From: a virus
IMG/VR virus record: IMGVR_UViG_3300010373_000088
Location: 1-38,869 of that record
DNA: 38,869 nucleotides
Direction: 5' to 3' (one strand)
Below are positions 14,156 to 21,590 of this stretch, piece after piece; positions within the stretch are counted from its first letter, which is position 1, and every line of letters begins with the position of its first letter. A program made the position numbers and the translations under genes. Below the pieces are notes generated by a model. The model made no database searches and was not told the origin of the DNA. It saw only the letters and a program-made list of their open reading frames with translations.

Positions 14156-14422
14156 ATGAGAAACGCGAGTAAGAACACAATAAAGCGGATTATGCGGCGT
14201 GCTTGGGCCTCGTTTGAGGCGGTTAATATTGACGGCGCTCCGTGGGTTAGCCAATGGAATAACGATCGTGAAGATTATCCCTATCCGAATTACTTCCTGT
14301 TCAACGAAATCGGCGCACAAATTTATCGAATGAGCAAGGGCAAAATTTGCAACCGCGAGCCAAAGGGATATAAAAAGCACTATAAATTTTATCAATGTCA
14401 GCAACCACACTTAACCGATTAA
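14156..14422 (+). CDS. Hypothetical protein (88 aa)
   Basis: I take the ATG at 14156; a TTG at 14114 would add 14 residues. Two tiny open frames precede it with chained ATGA overlaps (14080-14139, then 14136-14159), the second ending inside this start, which could form a translational relay. The product is basic and aromatic (IKRIMRRAWASFEAVNI, then YPYPNYFLFNE and a YKKHYKFYQCQ end). No family recognised. It follows the broken methylase and may have replaced its 3' part. Confidence 0.5.
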   Translation: MRNASKNTIKRIMRRAWASFEAVNIDGAPWVSQWNNDREDYPYPNYFLFNEIGAQIYRMSKGKICNREPKGYKKHYKFYQCQQPHLTD

Positions 14423-14465
14423 AGCGTAACACAAATAATTTACATAAACATAAAAACTCAAAAAA

Positions 14466-14762
14466 ATGAATGCACCACAATTTAACAATTTAATGAGCGG
14501 AGATTTAGCTAAATGGGCAGACCTTCAATCAGTTTCCGAACCCTCTCCATTAATGGGATTAATTGCAAAAGCCAAGTCTAAAAATCACACATCCGAAGAT
14601 GTAAAAGCGGCTCAATCTGCTATTACTGAACGCGAGGTAGAGATACCGCAAAACACACGAAACGCTATCGACTTGATGATTAAGGGGGAGCGCGAGAAAG
14701 GAACTTCCGAAAGGGCTATTGCCCGAATTATCAAACGGCGGTTTAAAATAACCGTGGTGTAA
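14466..14762 (+). CDS. Hypothetical protein with an HTH-like C-terminus (98 aa)
   Basis: No family recognised. The first half is hydrophilic (LAKWADLQSVSEPSPLMGLI). The C-terminal helical region REKGTSERAIARIIKRRFKI has the spacing of a helix-turn-helix ending in a basic helix, so DNA binding is possible. The ATG follows an A-rich leader with a run of six A. It is followed by the HNH gene. Confidence 0.55.
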   Translation: MNAPQFNNLMSGDLAKWADLQSVSEPSPLMGLIAKAKSKNHTSEDVKAAQSAITEREVEIPQNTRNAIDLMIKGEREKGTSERAIARIIKRRFKITVV

Positions 14763-14801
14763 CCCATGTTAACCACCAGTAGACTAAAACGAGGCTTAAA
14801 A

Positions 14802-15239
14802 ATGAACAGCACCATTAAACCGATTTTAAAGACGTGTAAGACCTGTTTATTTCAGCGGTATATTTTCTCTCACGGAAACTGTAAGAATTGCGCCACGCTT
14901 TTAAAACTACGGAATACACCTAAACAGGTAACGTTAAAGCAAACGGCTGATGGAAAAACGGCGAAAGTTTTTAAGATAGCGCCGATGAGTAAGAACCGCG
15001 CCGAGCAATTAAAAGACTACCGGAAAAAGCGCGATGAGTTTTTAAAGGGCAAAACTTGTGAGTTTCCGGGTTGTACGTCTAACCTGGTGGAATTACACCA
15101 TGTTAAAGGGCGTGTAGGCTCATTACTAACCGACGTGCGTTACTTTAAGGCATTGTGCCGCCGTCACCATCGTTTCGCGGAAGAAAATCCTTTAGAGGCG
15201 CTTAAAATGGGAGTATCGGTATCAAGATTAGCAAAATGA
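14802..15239 (+). CDS. HNH-type endonuclease with N-terminal zinc ribbon
   Basis: I favour the ATG at 14802 (145 aa), which has GAGG about 8 nt upstream and an A-rich leader; the ATG at 14766 would add 12 residues. Residues 12-30 form a C-x2-C...C-x2-C zinc ribbon (CKTC, CKNC). The C-terminal half is an HNH fold: CEFPGC (86-91), the LHH motif (His99-His100), then CRRHHRF (119-125). Phage HNH proteins near terminase genes often act in packaging together with the terminase. Here several small genes intervene before the terminase at 19953, so either a packaging or a recombination role is possible. Confidence 0.75.
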   Translation: MNSTIKPILKTCKTCLFQRYIFSHGNCKNCATLLKLRNTPKQVTLKQTADGKTAKVFKIAPMSKNRAEQLKDYRKKRDEFLKGKTCEFPGCTSNLVELHHVKGRVGSLLTDVRYFKALCRRHHRFAEENPLEALKMGVSVSRLAK

Positions 15240-15245
15240 AATAAC

Positions 15246-15530
15246 ATGAAAAATATATTAGAAGGCCCTGAAATTTTCGAATCTCACGCAACCATAGCTG
15301 CCGGTTATTTTATGATCGGGCAAGCCCAAACCGAATTTGAAAAGAAAACACCCAAAGACCCGATTTCATTACAGGTTGACAAAGCGACTGGCTATGATAA
15401 AAAGCGCCTCGATGAGCATAAGAAATATATAAGCGTTTGCCTGATTGATATTATCGAAGCCAAAAAGGTTATTGAAGCGGATTATTCAAAGGACGTTGAA
15501 TTTTTACAGGCACTAAACATTACAAATTAA
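15246..15530 (+). CDS. Hypothetical protein (94 aa)
   Basis: No family recognised. The product is helical and charged, with ATIAAGYFMIGQAQTEFEKK in the first half and a C-terminal helix pair (YISVCLIDIIEAKKVIEADY). It starts 6 nt after the HNH stop. Soluble, no signal peptide. Confidence 0.6.
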   Translation: MKNILEGPEIFESHATIAAGYFMIGQAQTEFEKKTPKDPISLQVDKATGYDKKRLDEHKKYISVCLIDIIEAKKVIEADYSKDVEFLQALNITN

Positions 15531-15554
15531 ATTTCACATAAACACTTAAACATC

Positions 15555-15875
15555 ATGGCAGCAGACGAAGAAAAAGAAAAAGAACCTTACACATGGGCGC
15601 AACTAAAAGAATTTTGCAACGGGCTAACCGACGATCAATTAAAGCAGGCCGTCCGCGTAATCCGCGAAGACGATAGTATTAGTATTTTATCTGCGGAAGA
15701 ACTCGGCGAGGACAAATATTTATTTGAAAACGAGGACGATTATTCGATAGGTGAATCTGATTTCGAAAAGTCATATCATTTTGACGGTAAATATGATTCG
15801 CTCGAAGAGGCGATCAAAAATGAACCTCATATCAAAACCCCGGCAACGAATGTTTATTTATATGAGGATTTTTAA
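15555..15875 (+). CDS. Acidic hypothetical protein (106 aa)
   Basis: Strongly acidic product with an N-terminal E/K run (AADEEKEKEPYTWAQLKEF), a helical YTWAQLKEFCNGLTDDQL region reminiscent of small phage proteins, and a long Glu/Asp-rich stretch in the second half. High acidity is typical of DNA-mimic and anti-restriction proteins, but no specific motif supports that here. Its stop and the next start are 2 nt apart. Confidence 0.6.
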   Translation: MAADEEKEKEPYTWAQLKEFCNGLTDDQLKQAVRVIREDDSISILSAEELGEDKYLFENEDDYSIGESDFEKSYHFDGKYDSLEEAIKNEPHIKTPATNVYLYEDF

Positions 15876-15877
15876 TC

Positions 15878-16210
15878 ATGGAACTAACAAAACAATTCGA
15901 GGAGATAATCAAAAACGCGGCGAATGACTTATATCCCAACTCAAAGATCATAGGCCACATAAATATTATGAACGCTGGCACCATAAGCAACAATATCGCC
16001 ATTAAAGCCCTTGAAGCAGCCTACAATTTAGGCAGGGAAAGCAAGTCGATAAGTTGCAAAGAGCGAAATCCCGATGAAGATGGAAGATACTTAGTATTGG
16101 ATGACGACGGCGATTGGTCTATAGGCCTCTACGATAAAGGCAGTAACAGTTTTATGGACGACGATGGCGGCATTATTAAATGGCAGCCCTTACCACCGTC
16201 AATCGCTTAA
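15878..16210 (+). CDS. DUF551 family protein
   Basis: 110 aa. The C-terminal part CKERNPDEDGRYLVLDDDGD followed by a GLYDKGSNSF segment and the ending IIKWQPLPPSIA is the DUF551 pattern (PF04448: E.P...dg.yLv ... ThWqpLP). The family is common in phage and prophage genomes and of unknown function; the fold is a small beta-sheet. The N-terminal half (about 1-65) is a separate helical extension, common in phage versions. Confidence 0.8.
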   Translation: MELTKQFEEIIKNAANDLYPNSKIIGHINIMNAGTISNNIAIKALEAAYNLGRESKSISCKERNPDEDGRYLVLDDDGDWSIGLYDKGSNSFMDDDGGIIKWQPLPPSIA

Positions 16211-16237
16211 CTATTGGCAACCCTTTGAAGATAAATT

Positions 16238-16507
16238 ATGAAAACTAAAGAAGAAATATTAAACGAGTATATCCCATTAATGAGCATTATTCCCATGCCT
16301 AATGAACCGTCGATTTACGCGGCAATGGAAGAATACGCCTCTCAATTTTACACCCCTACCGAAGTAGCAATCCTTATAAAACAAGTACTGGATGATGCTG
16401 CGGAAAGAGCGACCGTTAAAACAGATAGCCCAACCGATTACGATAACTTTTGGGTTGACAAAGAATCAATAACTAACATTTCAATAGATAAATACCTCAC
16501 AAAATGA
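16238..16507 (+). CDS. Hypothetical protein (89 aa)
   Basis: A helical product with a YAAMEEYASQFYTPTEVAIL block seen in small phage proteins of similar size, and an aspartate-rich loop (DSPTDYDNFWVDKES). No function known. The next gene starts in its stop codon (ATGA at 16504-16507). Confidence 0.65.
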   Translation: MKTKEEILNEYIPLMSIIPMPNEPSIYAAMEEYASQFYTPTEVAILIKQVLDDAAERATVKTDSPTDYDNFWVDKESITNISIDKYLTK

Positions 16508-16758
16508 AATTACTGTATTGTAAAAATTGCGGGGACGTATTCAACTTAACCCGCTTTAAAAAAACCTGCTCATGCCAGCAAAGCGCGGGGTATTATACCG
16601 ACAACCTTAATGCGGTTAAAAGTGGTAATTGTATCGCCCTGGGCTTTTCAAATAGCACGTTTATCCAGGCCATACAGGACGAGCCCGAAAACGAACCGAG
16701 CCTACCATTCACCGCATTTGTTATTCCTAAAAACTGTAAAACAATCAAACCGCTATGA
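16504..16758 (+). CDS. Small zinc-binding conserved phage protein (84 aa)
   Basis: The N-terminus MKLLYCKNCGDVFNL with a later CSCQQ gives a CxxC...CxC zinc site. The following blocks, GYYTDNLNAVKSGNCIALGF, then SNSTFIQAI and an FVIPKNCKT end, match a family I know from many Bacteroidota phage genomes, where the same sequence order recurs. Function is not known. Both ends overlap neighbours (ATGA at 16504 and 16755), showing a tight operon. Confidence 0.8.
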   Translation: MKLLYCKNCGDVFNLTRFKKTCSCQQSAGYYTDNLNAVKSGNCIALGFSNSTFIQAIQDEPENEPSLPFTAFVIPKNCKTIKPL

Positions 16759-17243
16759 AAACAGAAATTTCACTTACGGAATACAACAATCTACCCGAAG
16801 AAGATAAACAACTCTATGCCGAAGTGTGGCAGTGGTATAGCAGAGATTACCAAAAGTGGGTTGATGATGATAATAAAGACGTTTCAGAATGTCTCGGGCT
16901 AAGAACCCGTCAAATCTACCGACTCAAACCAGTAGAAGCCGTAACAGAGCGACATCAATGTCCTTCTGATGGAGAAGCCCCGGTAAAAGAAACCGTTGAA
17001 GAAGCTGCTGAAAAATTATTTGATCGGGGAAGCTATAAAAACGATTCTCAACTTCAATTAACCTATTTAGCAGGTGCAAGATTCGGTGCAAACTGGCAAA
17101 AAAACCAAGACATAGCCAACCTCAAACAACAGGTAATAGACGTAGTAGATAATATGAAAATTAAAACCGATAAACTAACCGGCCCTGATAGGATATTAAA
17201 TACCATCCTTGATGAAGTTATTTCCAAAATAAAAGAGCTATAA
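16755..17243 (+). CDS. Hypothetical protein (162 aa)
   Basis: Two parts are visible: an N-terminal half with LPEEDKQLYAEVWQWYSRDY (helical, acidic) and a C-terminal half starting ETVEEAAEKLFDRGSYKN, then LAGARFGANWQKN and a coiled-coil end (QQVIDVVDNMKIKTDKL). The second half resembles the short helix-pair domain found as a tail in other small phage proteins such as DUF551 companions. Function unknown. Confidence 0.6.
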   Translation: MKTEISLTEYNNLPEEDKQLYAEVWQWYSRDYQKWVDDDNKDVSECLGLRTRQIYRLKPVEAVTERHQCPSDGEAPVKETVEEAAEKLFDRGSYKNDSQLQLTYLAGARFGANWQKNQDIANLKQQVIDVVDNMKIKTDKLTGPDRILNTILDEVISKIKEL

Positions 17244-17270
17244 GTTTTGATCGATACAGTAAACAACTAC

Positions 17271-17504
17271 ATGTACGACCAGATAGAACATGCCGGAAGC
17301 GGCACTTATATATACACCTGCAATAAAATAGATTGCTGGCATTGCGAAATGATGGGTATAATCAAGCCGGTTATTGAGGCGCCAGTCCAGGTGATGATAC
17401 GGCGGATCCGTCCAAAGCTTAATTTTAAGCACCCAAAGCACCCACCTCAATATAAAACAACAAGGCGGATTATAAATATTACAAAAAACAACCGGAATAA
17501 TTAG
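17271..17504 (+). CDS. Small hypothetical protein (77 aa)
   Basis: Starts MYDQIEHAGSGTYIYTCNKI at 17271; a TTG at 17247 would add eight residues. A CNKIDCWHC cysteine cluster suggests a metal site, and the C-terminal half is very basic (MIRRIRPKLNFKHPKHPP), consistent with nucleic-acid binding. A further tiny open frame follows at 17510-17602 (30 codons), with no support beyond its start. Low confidence. Confidence 0.4.
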   Translation: MYDQIEHAGSGTYIYTCNKIDCWHCEMMGIIKPVIEAPVQVMIRRIRPKLNFKHPKHPPQYKTTRRIINITKNNRNN

Positions 17505-17724
17505 GAAATATGCCACACGATCGCCGCTCCAATTATAAATATCACAAGCCCCCATACCTAAACCTGATTGAAGCGTATACCGGCCATGAGCGCAAAGCCT
17601 GAAGGCGTATGAGCGGAAAGCGGGACTGCACGAAATAGAAAGCACTACCGTTCGTTTCCAAATCTTAAATTTTTAGTCATATTTGGGATGCTTTGATACA
17701 TAAAGAGAAAACACCTAAAAAACA

Positions 17725-17756
17725 TTTGGAAAAAGCAAAAGGTTAAAATACATTTG
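17725..17756 (+). promoter_or_regulatory. Bacteroidota-type promoter before the packaging region
   Basis: TTTG at 17725-17728, a 20-nt spacer and TACATTTG at 17749-17756, the same -7 octamer and spacing as the early promoter at 3726-3757. The start would be near 17763, 20 nt before the ATG at 17783. The preceding 220 nt hold no convincing gene. Confidence 0.75.
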
Positions 17757-17782
17757 ATGCGAACCAAACTTATTTTAATCGC

Positions 17783-17968
17783 ATGACAGACTTTGAACAA
17801 TTCATCAAAACGAAGATCCAAAACCTCGACGACCAAGCCGCCCAGGTAACCAAAGAAATTGAACGTAAAGCCGGGCCATTAATAGCCAAGCGCCAGGCAT
17901 TCACCGATGAGGCAGACGGATTAAAAAAACTACTGAAAGAGTATCAGAAAACCGCAAAGGCAAAGTAA
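17783..17968 (+). CDS. Small coiled-coil protein (61 aa)
   Basis: An almost fully helical, charged product (MTDFEQFIKTKIQNLDDQAA) with heptad-like spacing through most of its length. It is the only gene between the promoter at 17725 and a perfect terminator at 17996-18020, so it forms a one-gene transcript. Such isolated, strongly expressed small genes are often regulators or counter-defence factors; no motif identifies which. Confidence 0.65.
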   Translation: MTDFEQFIKTKIQNLDDQAAQVTKEIERKAGPLIAKRQAFTDEADGLKKLLKEYQKTAKAK

Positions 17969-17995
17969 CACGGCTCATCAAAAATCTTCAATCAT

Positions 17996-18020
17996 GGCAG
18001 CCTAATAAGCTGCCTTTTTT
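17996..18020 (+). terminator. Perfect intrinsic terminator
   Basis: GGCAGC (17996-18001) and GCTGCC (18009-18014) pair over a 7-nt loop and six T follow (18015-18020). It isolates the 17783 gene from the ParB-methyltransferase. Confidence 0.9.
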
Positions 18021-18038
18021 ATTTTAATCAAAAGTCCG

Positions 18039-18046
18039 TATCTTTG
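18039..18046 (+). promoter_or_regulatory. Candidate promoter for the ParB-methyltransferase
   Basis: TATCTTTG fits TAnnTTTG and lies 21 nt upstream of the ATG at 18068. The -33 position falls in the T-run of the terminator (TTTT at 18015-18018, 20-nt spacing), one base off consensus. Confidence 0.5.
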
Positions 18047-18067
18047 GTATTACTATTTGATTAATTT

Positions 18068-19276
18068 ATGTCGGAAATTATTTCTGTTCCAATAGAGCAG
18101 ATTAAGCCCAATCCCAAAAATCCAAGGGTTATAAAGGATGATAAGTTTAAAAAGCTCGTTAAGTCAATAAACGATTTCCCTGAGATGCTCGAAAAGCGCC
18201 CATTGGTATGCTTCACCGATACCGATGGTAAATACATTGTGCTTGGGGGCAATATGCGGCTAAAGGCATCAAAAGAGTGTGGTAAAAAGGAATTGCCCAT
18301 CATGCTTGCCGATGATTGGACGGAAGAGCAAAAGAACGAATTTCTGATAAAAGATAATGTTGGTTTTGGAGAGTGGGATTATGACCAGTTAGCAAACGAA
18401 TGGGATGTTGAGCAGCTTAACGATTGGGGGCTTGAAATACCCGGATTTTCAGTAGAACCGGAAGCGGTCGAGGATGATTACGAAATCCCCGATACGATAG
18501 AAACTGACATTGTATTAGGCGACCTTTTTGAAATAGGGCAACATAGATTACTTTGCGGGGATAGCACACAAACAGACACATTTGCTAAACTATTTGATGG
18601 GCAAATGGCAGACTTGGTTGTTACAGACCCGCCATATAACGTTGCATATGAAGGTAAAACAAAAGCAAAATTAACAATCGATAATGATAAGCAATCAGAT
18701 GCAGATTTTTATCAATTTCTTTATGATTTCTATACTGCATTAGGAAGTTACACTAAAGCTGGGGGTGCGTGGTATGTTTGGCAACCCGATAAAATGGCTC
18801 ACTTATTTATAAAGGCGTTTGAAGATTCCGGTTATAAATACAGTGGGTTGTTGATATGGGTTAAAAATTCTTTGGTGATGGGACGTGGTGATTATCATTC
18901 AAAACACGAAACATCAATTTACGGTTGGAAAGAAGGCGCGGCGCATGGTTGGTATTCCGACAGGAAGCAAACAACGGTATTAGAATTTGACCGCCCATCC
19001 CGTAACGCAGAGCATCCTACAATGAAGCCAATATCGTTATTTGCCTATCAAATAGGTAACAGTAGTAAGCAGGGGGATATTGTGGCGGATGGATTTGGCG
19101 GAAGCGGGACAACAATGGTTGCCTGTCATCAAATGGGACGTAAAGCATACTTAGTTGAATTTGACCCCAAGTACTGTGCTGTTATATTAAAAAGGATGAA
19201 AAAGTTAGATAACTCTTTGGTAATTAAGTGTTTAAATCGTAAATTCGATATAGAAAAAGAGTTGAATAATGGTTAA
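18068..19276 (+). CDS. ParB-domain DNA methyltransferase (beta class)
   Basis: 402 aa. Residues about 1-125 are a ParB/Srx-type domain (IEQIKPNPKNPRVI, then LGGNMRLKA, the GGNxR motif). The rest is an amino-methyltransferase: motif IV TDPPYNV (186-192) precedes motif I DGFGGSGTTMVA (341-352), the beta-class order for N6-adenine or N4-cytosine methylation. Such ParB-MTase fusions are frequent next to terminase genes and modify phage DNA. The stop overlaps the next gene, an endonuclease, by 8 bp. The DPPY form favours adenine as the target base, but specificity cannot be read from sequence. Confidence 0.93.
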   Translation: MSEIISVPIEQIKPNPKNPRVIKDDKFKKLVKSINDFPEMLEKRPLVCFTDTDGKYIVLGGNMRLKASKECGKKELPIMLADDWTEEQKNEFLIKDNVGFGEWDYDQLANEWDVEQLNDWGLEIPGFSVEPEAVEDDYEIPDTIETDIVLGDLFEIGQHRLLCGDSTQTDTFAKLFDGQMADLVVTDPPYNVAYEGKTKAKLTIDNDKQSDADFYQFLYDFYTALGSYTKAGGAWYVWQPDKMAHLFIKAFEDSGYKYSGLLIWVKNSLVMGRGDYHSKHETSIYGWKEGAAHGWYSDRKQTTVLEFDRPSRNAEHPTMKPISLFAYQIGNSSKQGDIVADGFGGSGTTMVACHQMGRKAYLVEFDPKYCAVILKRMKKLDNSLVIKCLNRKFDIEKELNNG

Positions 19277-19931
19277 AAACGGCACATATAAAAACTGTAT
19301 TATTTGCGATAAGGAGTTTTATGTAATTCCTGCACAGGAAAAAAAAGGCAGGTTTAAATGTTGCTCACAGAAATGCGGTTACAAATACCGTTCAACTTTA
19401 GAAAGCAGTAAAAAATGGAAAACTTACAATCATCTGAAAAGAGCAGAAATAAGGAACTGCCGGAATTGTGGAGTAGAATTTAGTGCAGCGAACGACCACA
19501 ACGGAAAGCAGGGAGGTAAAAAGAGTAGAACTCCACAAGTGTATTGCACTCACACCTGTTATGTTAAAGGCAATAGGGTTTCAAAGTTTGAAGAAACGGT
19601 ATTTGAATATTTGGTAAATATAAACGGTCAACTTATAACTCAAGTAAAGAAAGGTAGATGGAGCTTTGATATGGCAATAGATGGCACAAATATACTTATT
19701 GAGGCAGACGGTAGTTATTGGCATTCACAGCCCCATGCAAAAGCAAGGGATGAAAGAAAGAACGATTGGTGTAAAGAAAACGGGTTTGAATTATACAGGG
19801 TTGATGAACTTACTTTTTATAAAAGTAAAGAGAATGCCTGTCAGGTAATAATCGACCGTATGCTAAAGCTCGACCCATCTTTAGAGATAAAAAGGAACGG
19901 CGAAATTTACGAGCCGAAAGTATTAGCCTAA
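19269..19931 (+). CDS. Zinc-ribbon PD-(D/E)XK endonuclease (Vsr/DUF559-like)
   Basis: 220 aa. Two zinc clusters come first: C10/C13 with a CCSQKC group (31-36), and C64/C67 with C93/C97. A nuclease core follows: KFEETVFEYL (Glu108/109), WSFDMAID (Asp134), ILIEADGSYWH (Glu145, Asp147, His152) and DERKNDWCKENG. The IExDGxxWH block is that of Vsr/DUF559-type nucleases; many zinc-ribbon forms are homing endonucleases. It overlaps the methyltransferase gene, so the pair could form a restriction-modification unit, or the nuclease may be a free-standing mobile gene. Its arginine codons are mostly AGA/AGG (10 of 13) against about a third in dnaB, hinting at a recent origin elsewhere. Confidence 0.8.
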   Translation: MVKNGTYKNCIICDKEFYVIPAQEKKGRFKCCSQKCGYKYRSTLESSKKWKTYNHLKRAEIRNCRNCGVEFSAANDHNGKQGGKKSRTPQVYCTHTCYVKGNRVSKFEETVFEYLVNINGQLITQVKKGRWSFDMAIDGTNILIEADGSYWHSQPHAKARDERKNDWCKENGFELYRVDELTFYKSKENACQVIIDRMLKLDPSLEIKRNGEIYEPKVLA

Positions 19932-19952
19932 TCAGCGATAAAACAACGACAA

Positions 19953-20297
19953 ATGGCAAATAATCCCCGACATAAAGAAAACCTTAAAAACTTCCCAAAA
20001 GGAAAGTCGGGTAACCCCAATGGAAGGCCGCCTAAGTTACCACAGCTTGACGAATTAATGGCCGAGGTATTGGGCGAGGAGAAAGACGGTAAAAGTGCAG
20101 CACAGGCGATATTATCGGCCTTACGTGCCAAAGCAGCTAAAGGGGATGTTCGCGCAGCTGAACTTCTTTTAAACCGCGCGTATGGTAAAGTAAAGGAATC
20201 TCTTGAAATAGACCATAGGGGTTCCGTTAATCTTTCCTTCGATAAAATAGATGAACAATTAGGCGCAGATGTTTCAGAAAACACCAATACAGATTAA
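19953..20297 (+). CDS. Small terminase subunit-like protein (DUF5681)
   Basis: 114 aa. The N-terminal block FPKGKSGNPNGRPPK is the DUF5681 signature that precedes many phage large terminases; a helical DNA-binding-type part follows (AAQAILSALRAKAAKGDVRA). It likely binds the packaging start site and feeds DNA to the large subunit. It overlaps the large terminase by 29 bp, the standard order. The short length suggests the minimal form of a small terminase. Confidence 0.82.
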   Translation: MANNPRHKENLKNFPKGKSGNPNGRPPKLPQLDELMAEVLGEEKDGKSAAQAILSALRAKAAKGDVRAAELLLNRAYGKVKESLEIDHRGSVNLSFDKIDEQLGADVSENTNTD

Positions 20298-21540
20298 CGC
20301 AGGTAAATTATTCCTGACCAAAGCAAAGGAATTTCTATTGGTAGGCGGCAGCCGTTCAGGGAAGTCTTTTATAATCGTTTATTCAATACTACTCATAGCC
20401 CTTAAATATCCCGGCAGCAGGCATCTAATAGCCCGCTTTCGCTTTAACTCCGTAAAAAACTCAATTTGGAGCGACACGCTAAAAAAGGTTTTGAAGCTTT
20501 GTTTTCCTGGCATCGCGGTTAAATACAATAACCAGGATTATTATTTAACACTTCATAACGGCTCTGAAATATGGATTGCCGGGCTTGACGACAAGGAGCG
20601 GGCGGAAAAGATTTTGGGTATGGAGTTTCTAACCATATTCTTAAACGAGGCATCACAAATAAGTTTCGATAGCTATTCAATCATAAAAACCAGGTTAGCC
20701 CAAAAGATAGAAGGTGCAAGAACGATGCTATTTATTGATGAAAACCCACCATCAAAAAAGCATTGGACATATAAGATTTTTATTGAAAAGAAAGACCCTG
20801 AACAAAACACCGCCCTTGATCCCGACCGTTACGGATGGATAAGGATGAACCCGATAGATAACCTTTCGAATATAAGTAGGGAATACATGGAAACGCTGGA
20901 AAGTATGCCATTGCGTAAAAGGCTGCGTTTCTTATCGGGTGAGTTTACCGATGATAGCGAGGGTGCATTGTGGACAGACGATATAATTAACAATAACCGT
21001 GTAACACAATCAGCAACATTTAATATTCAAACGAGGGGCGAAATATATAAACGAATTGTAGTAGCTATTGACCCCGCTGTAACCAGTAAAGACACATCAG
21101 ATGAAACGGGTATTGTGGTATGTGCAGAAGGCTTTGATGGGCATCTTTATGTGCTGGAGGATTTATCTGATATTTACCCGGTAGGAACATGGCCTAAAGT
21201 TGCCGTTGCGGCTTATCATAAATGGAAAGCTGATCGTATAGTTGCCGAGGTGAATAACGGTGGTGATTTAGTGGAACAGGTGATAAGGCAATTCGATCAA
21301 AATGTATCTTATAAAAGCGTTCATGCAACACGTGATAAGTTAACCAGGGCCGAACCGGTTGCAGCAATTTATGAGCAAGGGAAAGGGCACCATGTTGGCG
21401 AATTTCCCGAACTCGAATTAGAAATGACATCATGGGAAGCGAAGAAAGGCGAGAAGTCACCAAACCGAATTGACGCACTCGTTTGGGGCGCTACAGAATT
21501 GGTTTTGGCAGCGGTGCAATCATGGGAGGCAGCATGGTAA
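20269..21540 (+). CDS. terL: Terminase large subunit
   Basis: 423 aa packaging motor and nuclease. Walker A GGSRSGKS (26-33), a Walker B-like LTIFLNEAS with Glu127, and the nuclease half with VAIDPAVTSKDTSDETGIVV (Asp268) and PNRIDALVWGATEL at the C-terminus are all present, as in terminases of HK97/lambda-like phages. The ATPase drives DNA into the prohead and the RNase H-like nuclease cuts concatemers. The overlap with the small subunit supports translational coupling. Gene symbol follows usual practice. Confidence 0.96.
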   Translation: MFQKTPIQINAGKLFLTKAKEFLLVGGSRSGKSFIIVYSILLIALKYPGSRHLIARFRFNSVKNSIWSDTLKKVLKLCFPGIAVKYNNQDYYLTLHNGSEIWIAGLDDKERAEKILGMEFLTIFLNEASQISFDSYSIIKTRLAQKIEGARTMLFIDENPPSKKHWTYKIFIEKKDPEQNTALDPDRYGWIRMNPIDNLSNISREYMETLESMPLRKRLRFLSGEFTDDSEGALWTDDIINNNRVTQSATFNIQTRGEIYKRIVVAIDPAVTSKDTSDETGIVVCAEGFDGHLYVLEDLSDIYPVGTWPKVAVAAYHKWKADRIVAEVNNGGDLVEQVIRQFDQNVSYKSVHATRDKLTRAEPVAAIYEQGKGHHVGEFPELELEMTSWEAKKGEKSPNRIDALVWGATELVLAAVQSWEAAW

Positions 21541-21542
21541 AA

Positions 21543-21574
21543 TTTGCAAATATAAAAGCATAAAAGTATATTTG
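21543..21574 (+). promoter_or_regulatory. Bacteroidota-type promoter before the portal
   Basis: TTTG at 21543-21546, a 20-nt spacer and TATATTTG at 21567-21574: full match to consensus. The expected start near 21581 leaves only about 10 nt before the portal ATG at 21591. Confidence 0.75.
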
Positions 21575-21590
21575 ATTTAAATTAAAAATA

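Noticed and set aside
17510-17602. A 30-codon open frame after the 17271 gene
   Set aside because: It has no overlap with a neighbour, no leader signal and no recognisable sequence. I left it out as a feature.
17238-17645. A 135-aa leftward open frame opposite 17271-17504
   Set aside because: It is rich in Cys, Tyr and His with no family resemblance, runs against the direction of all nearby genes and has no promoter. It looks like a shadow frame.
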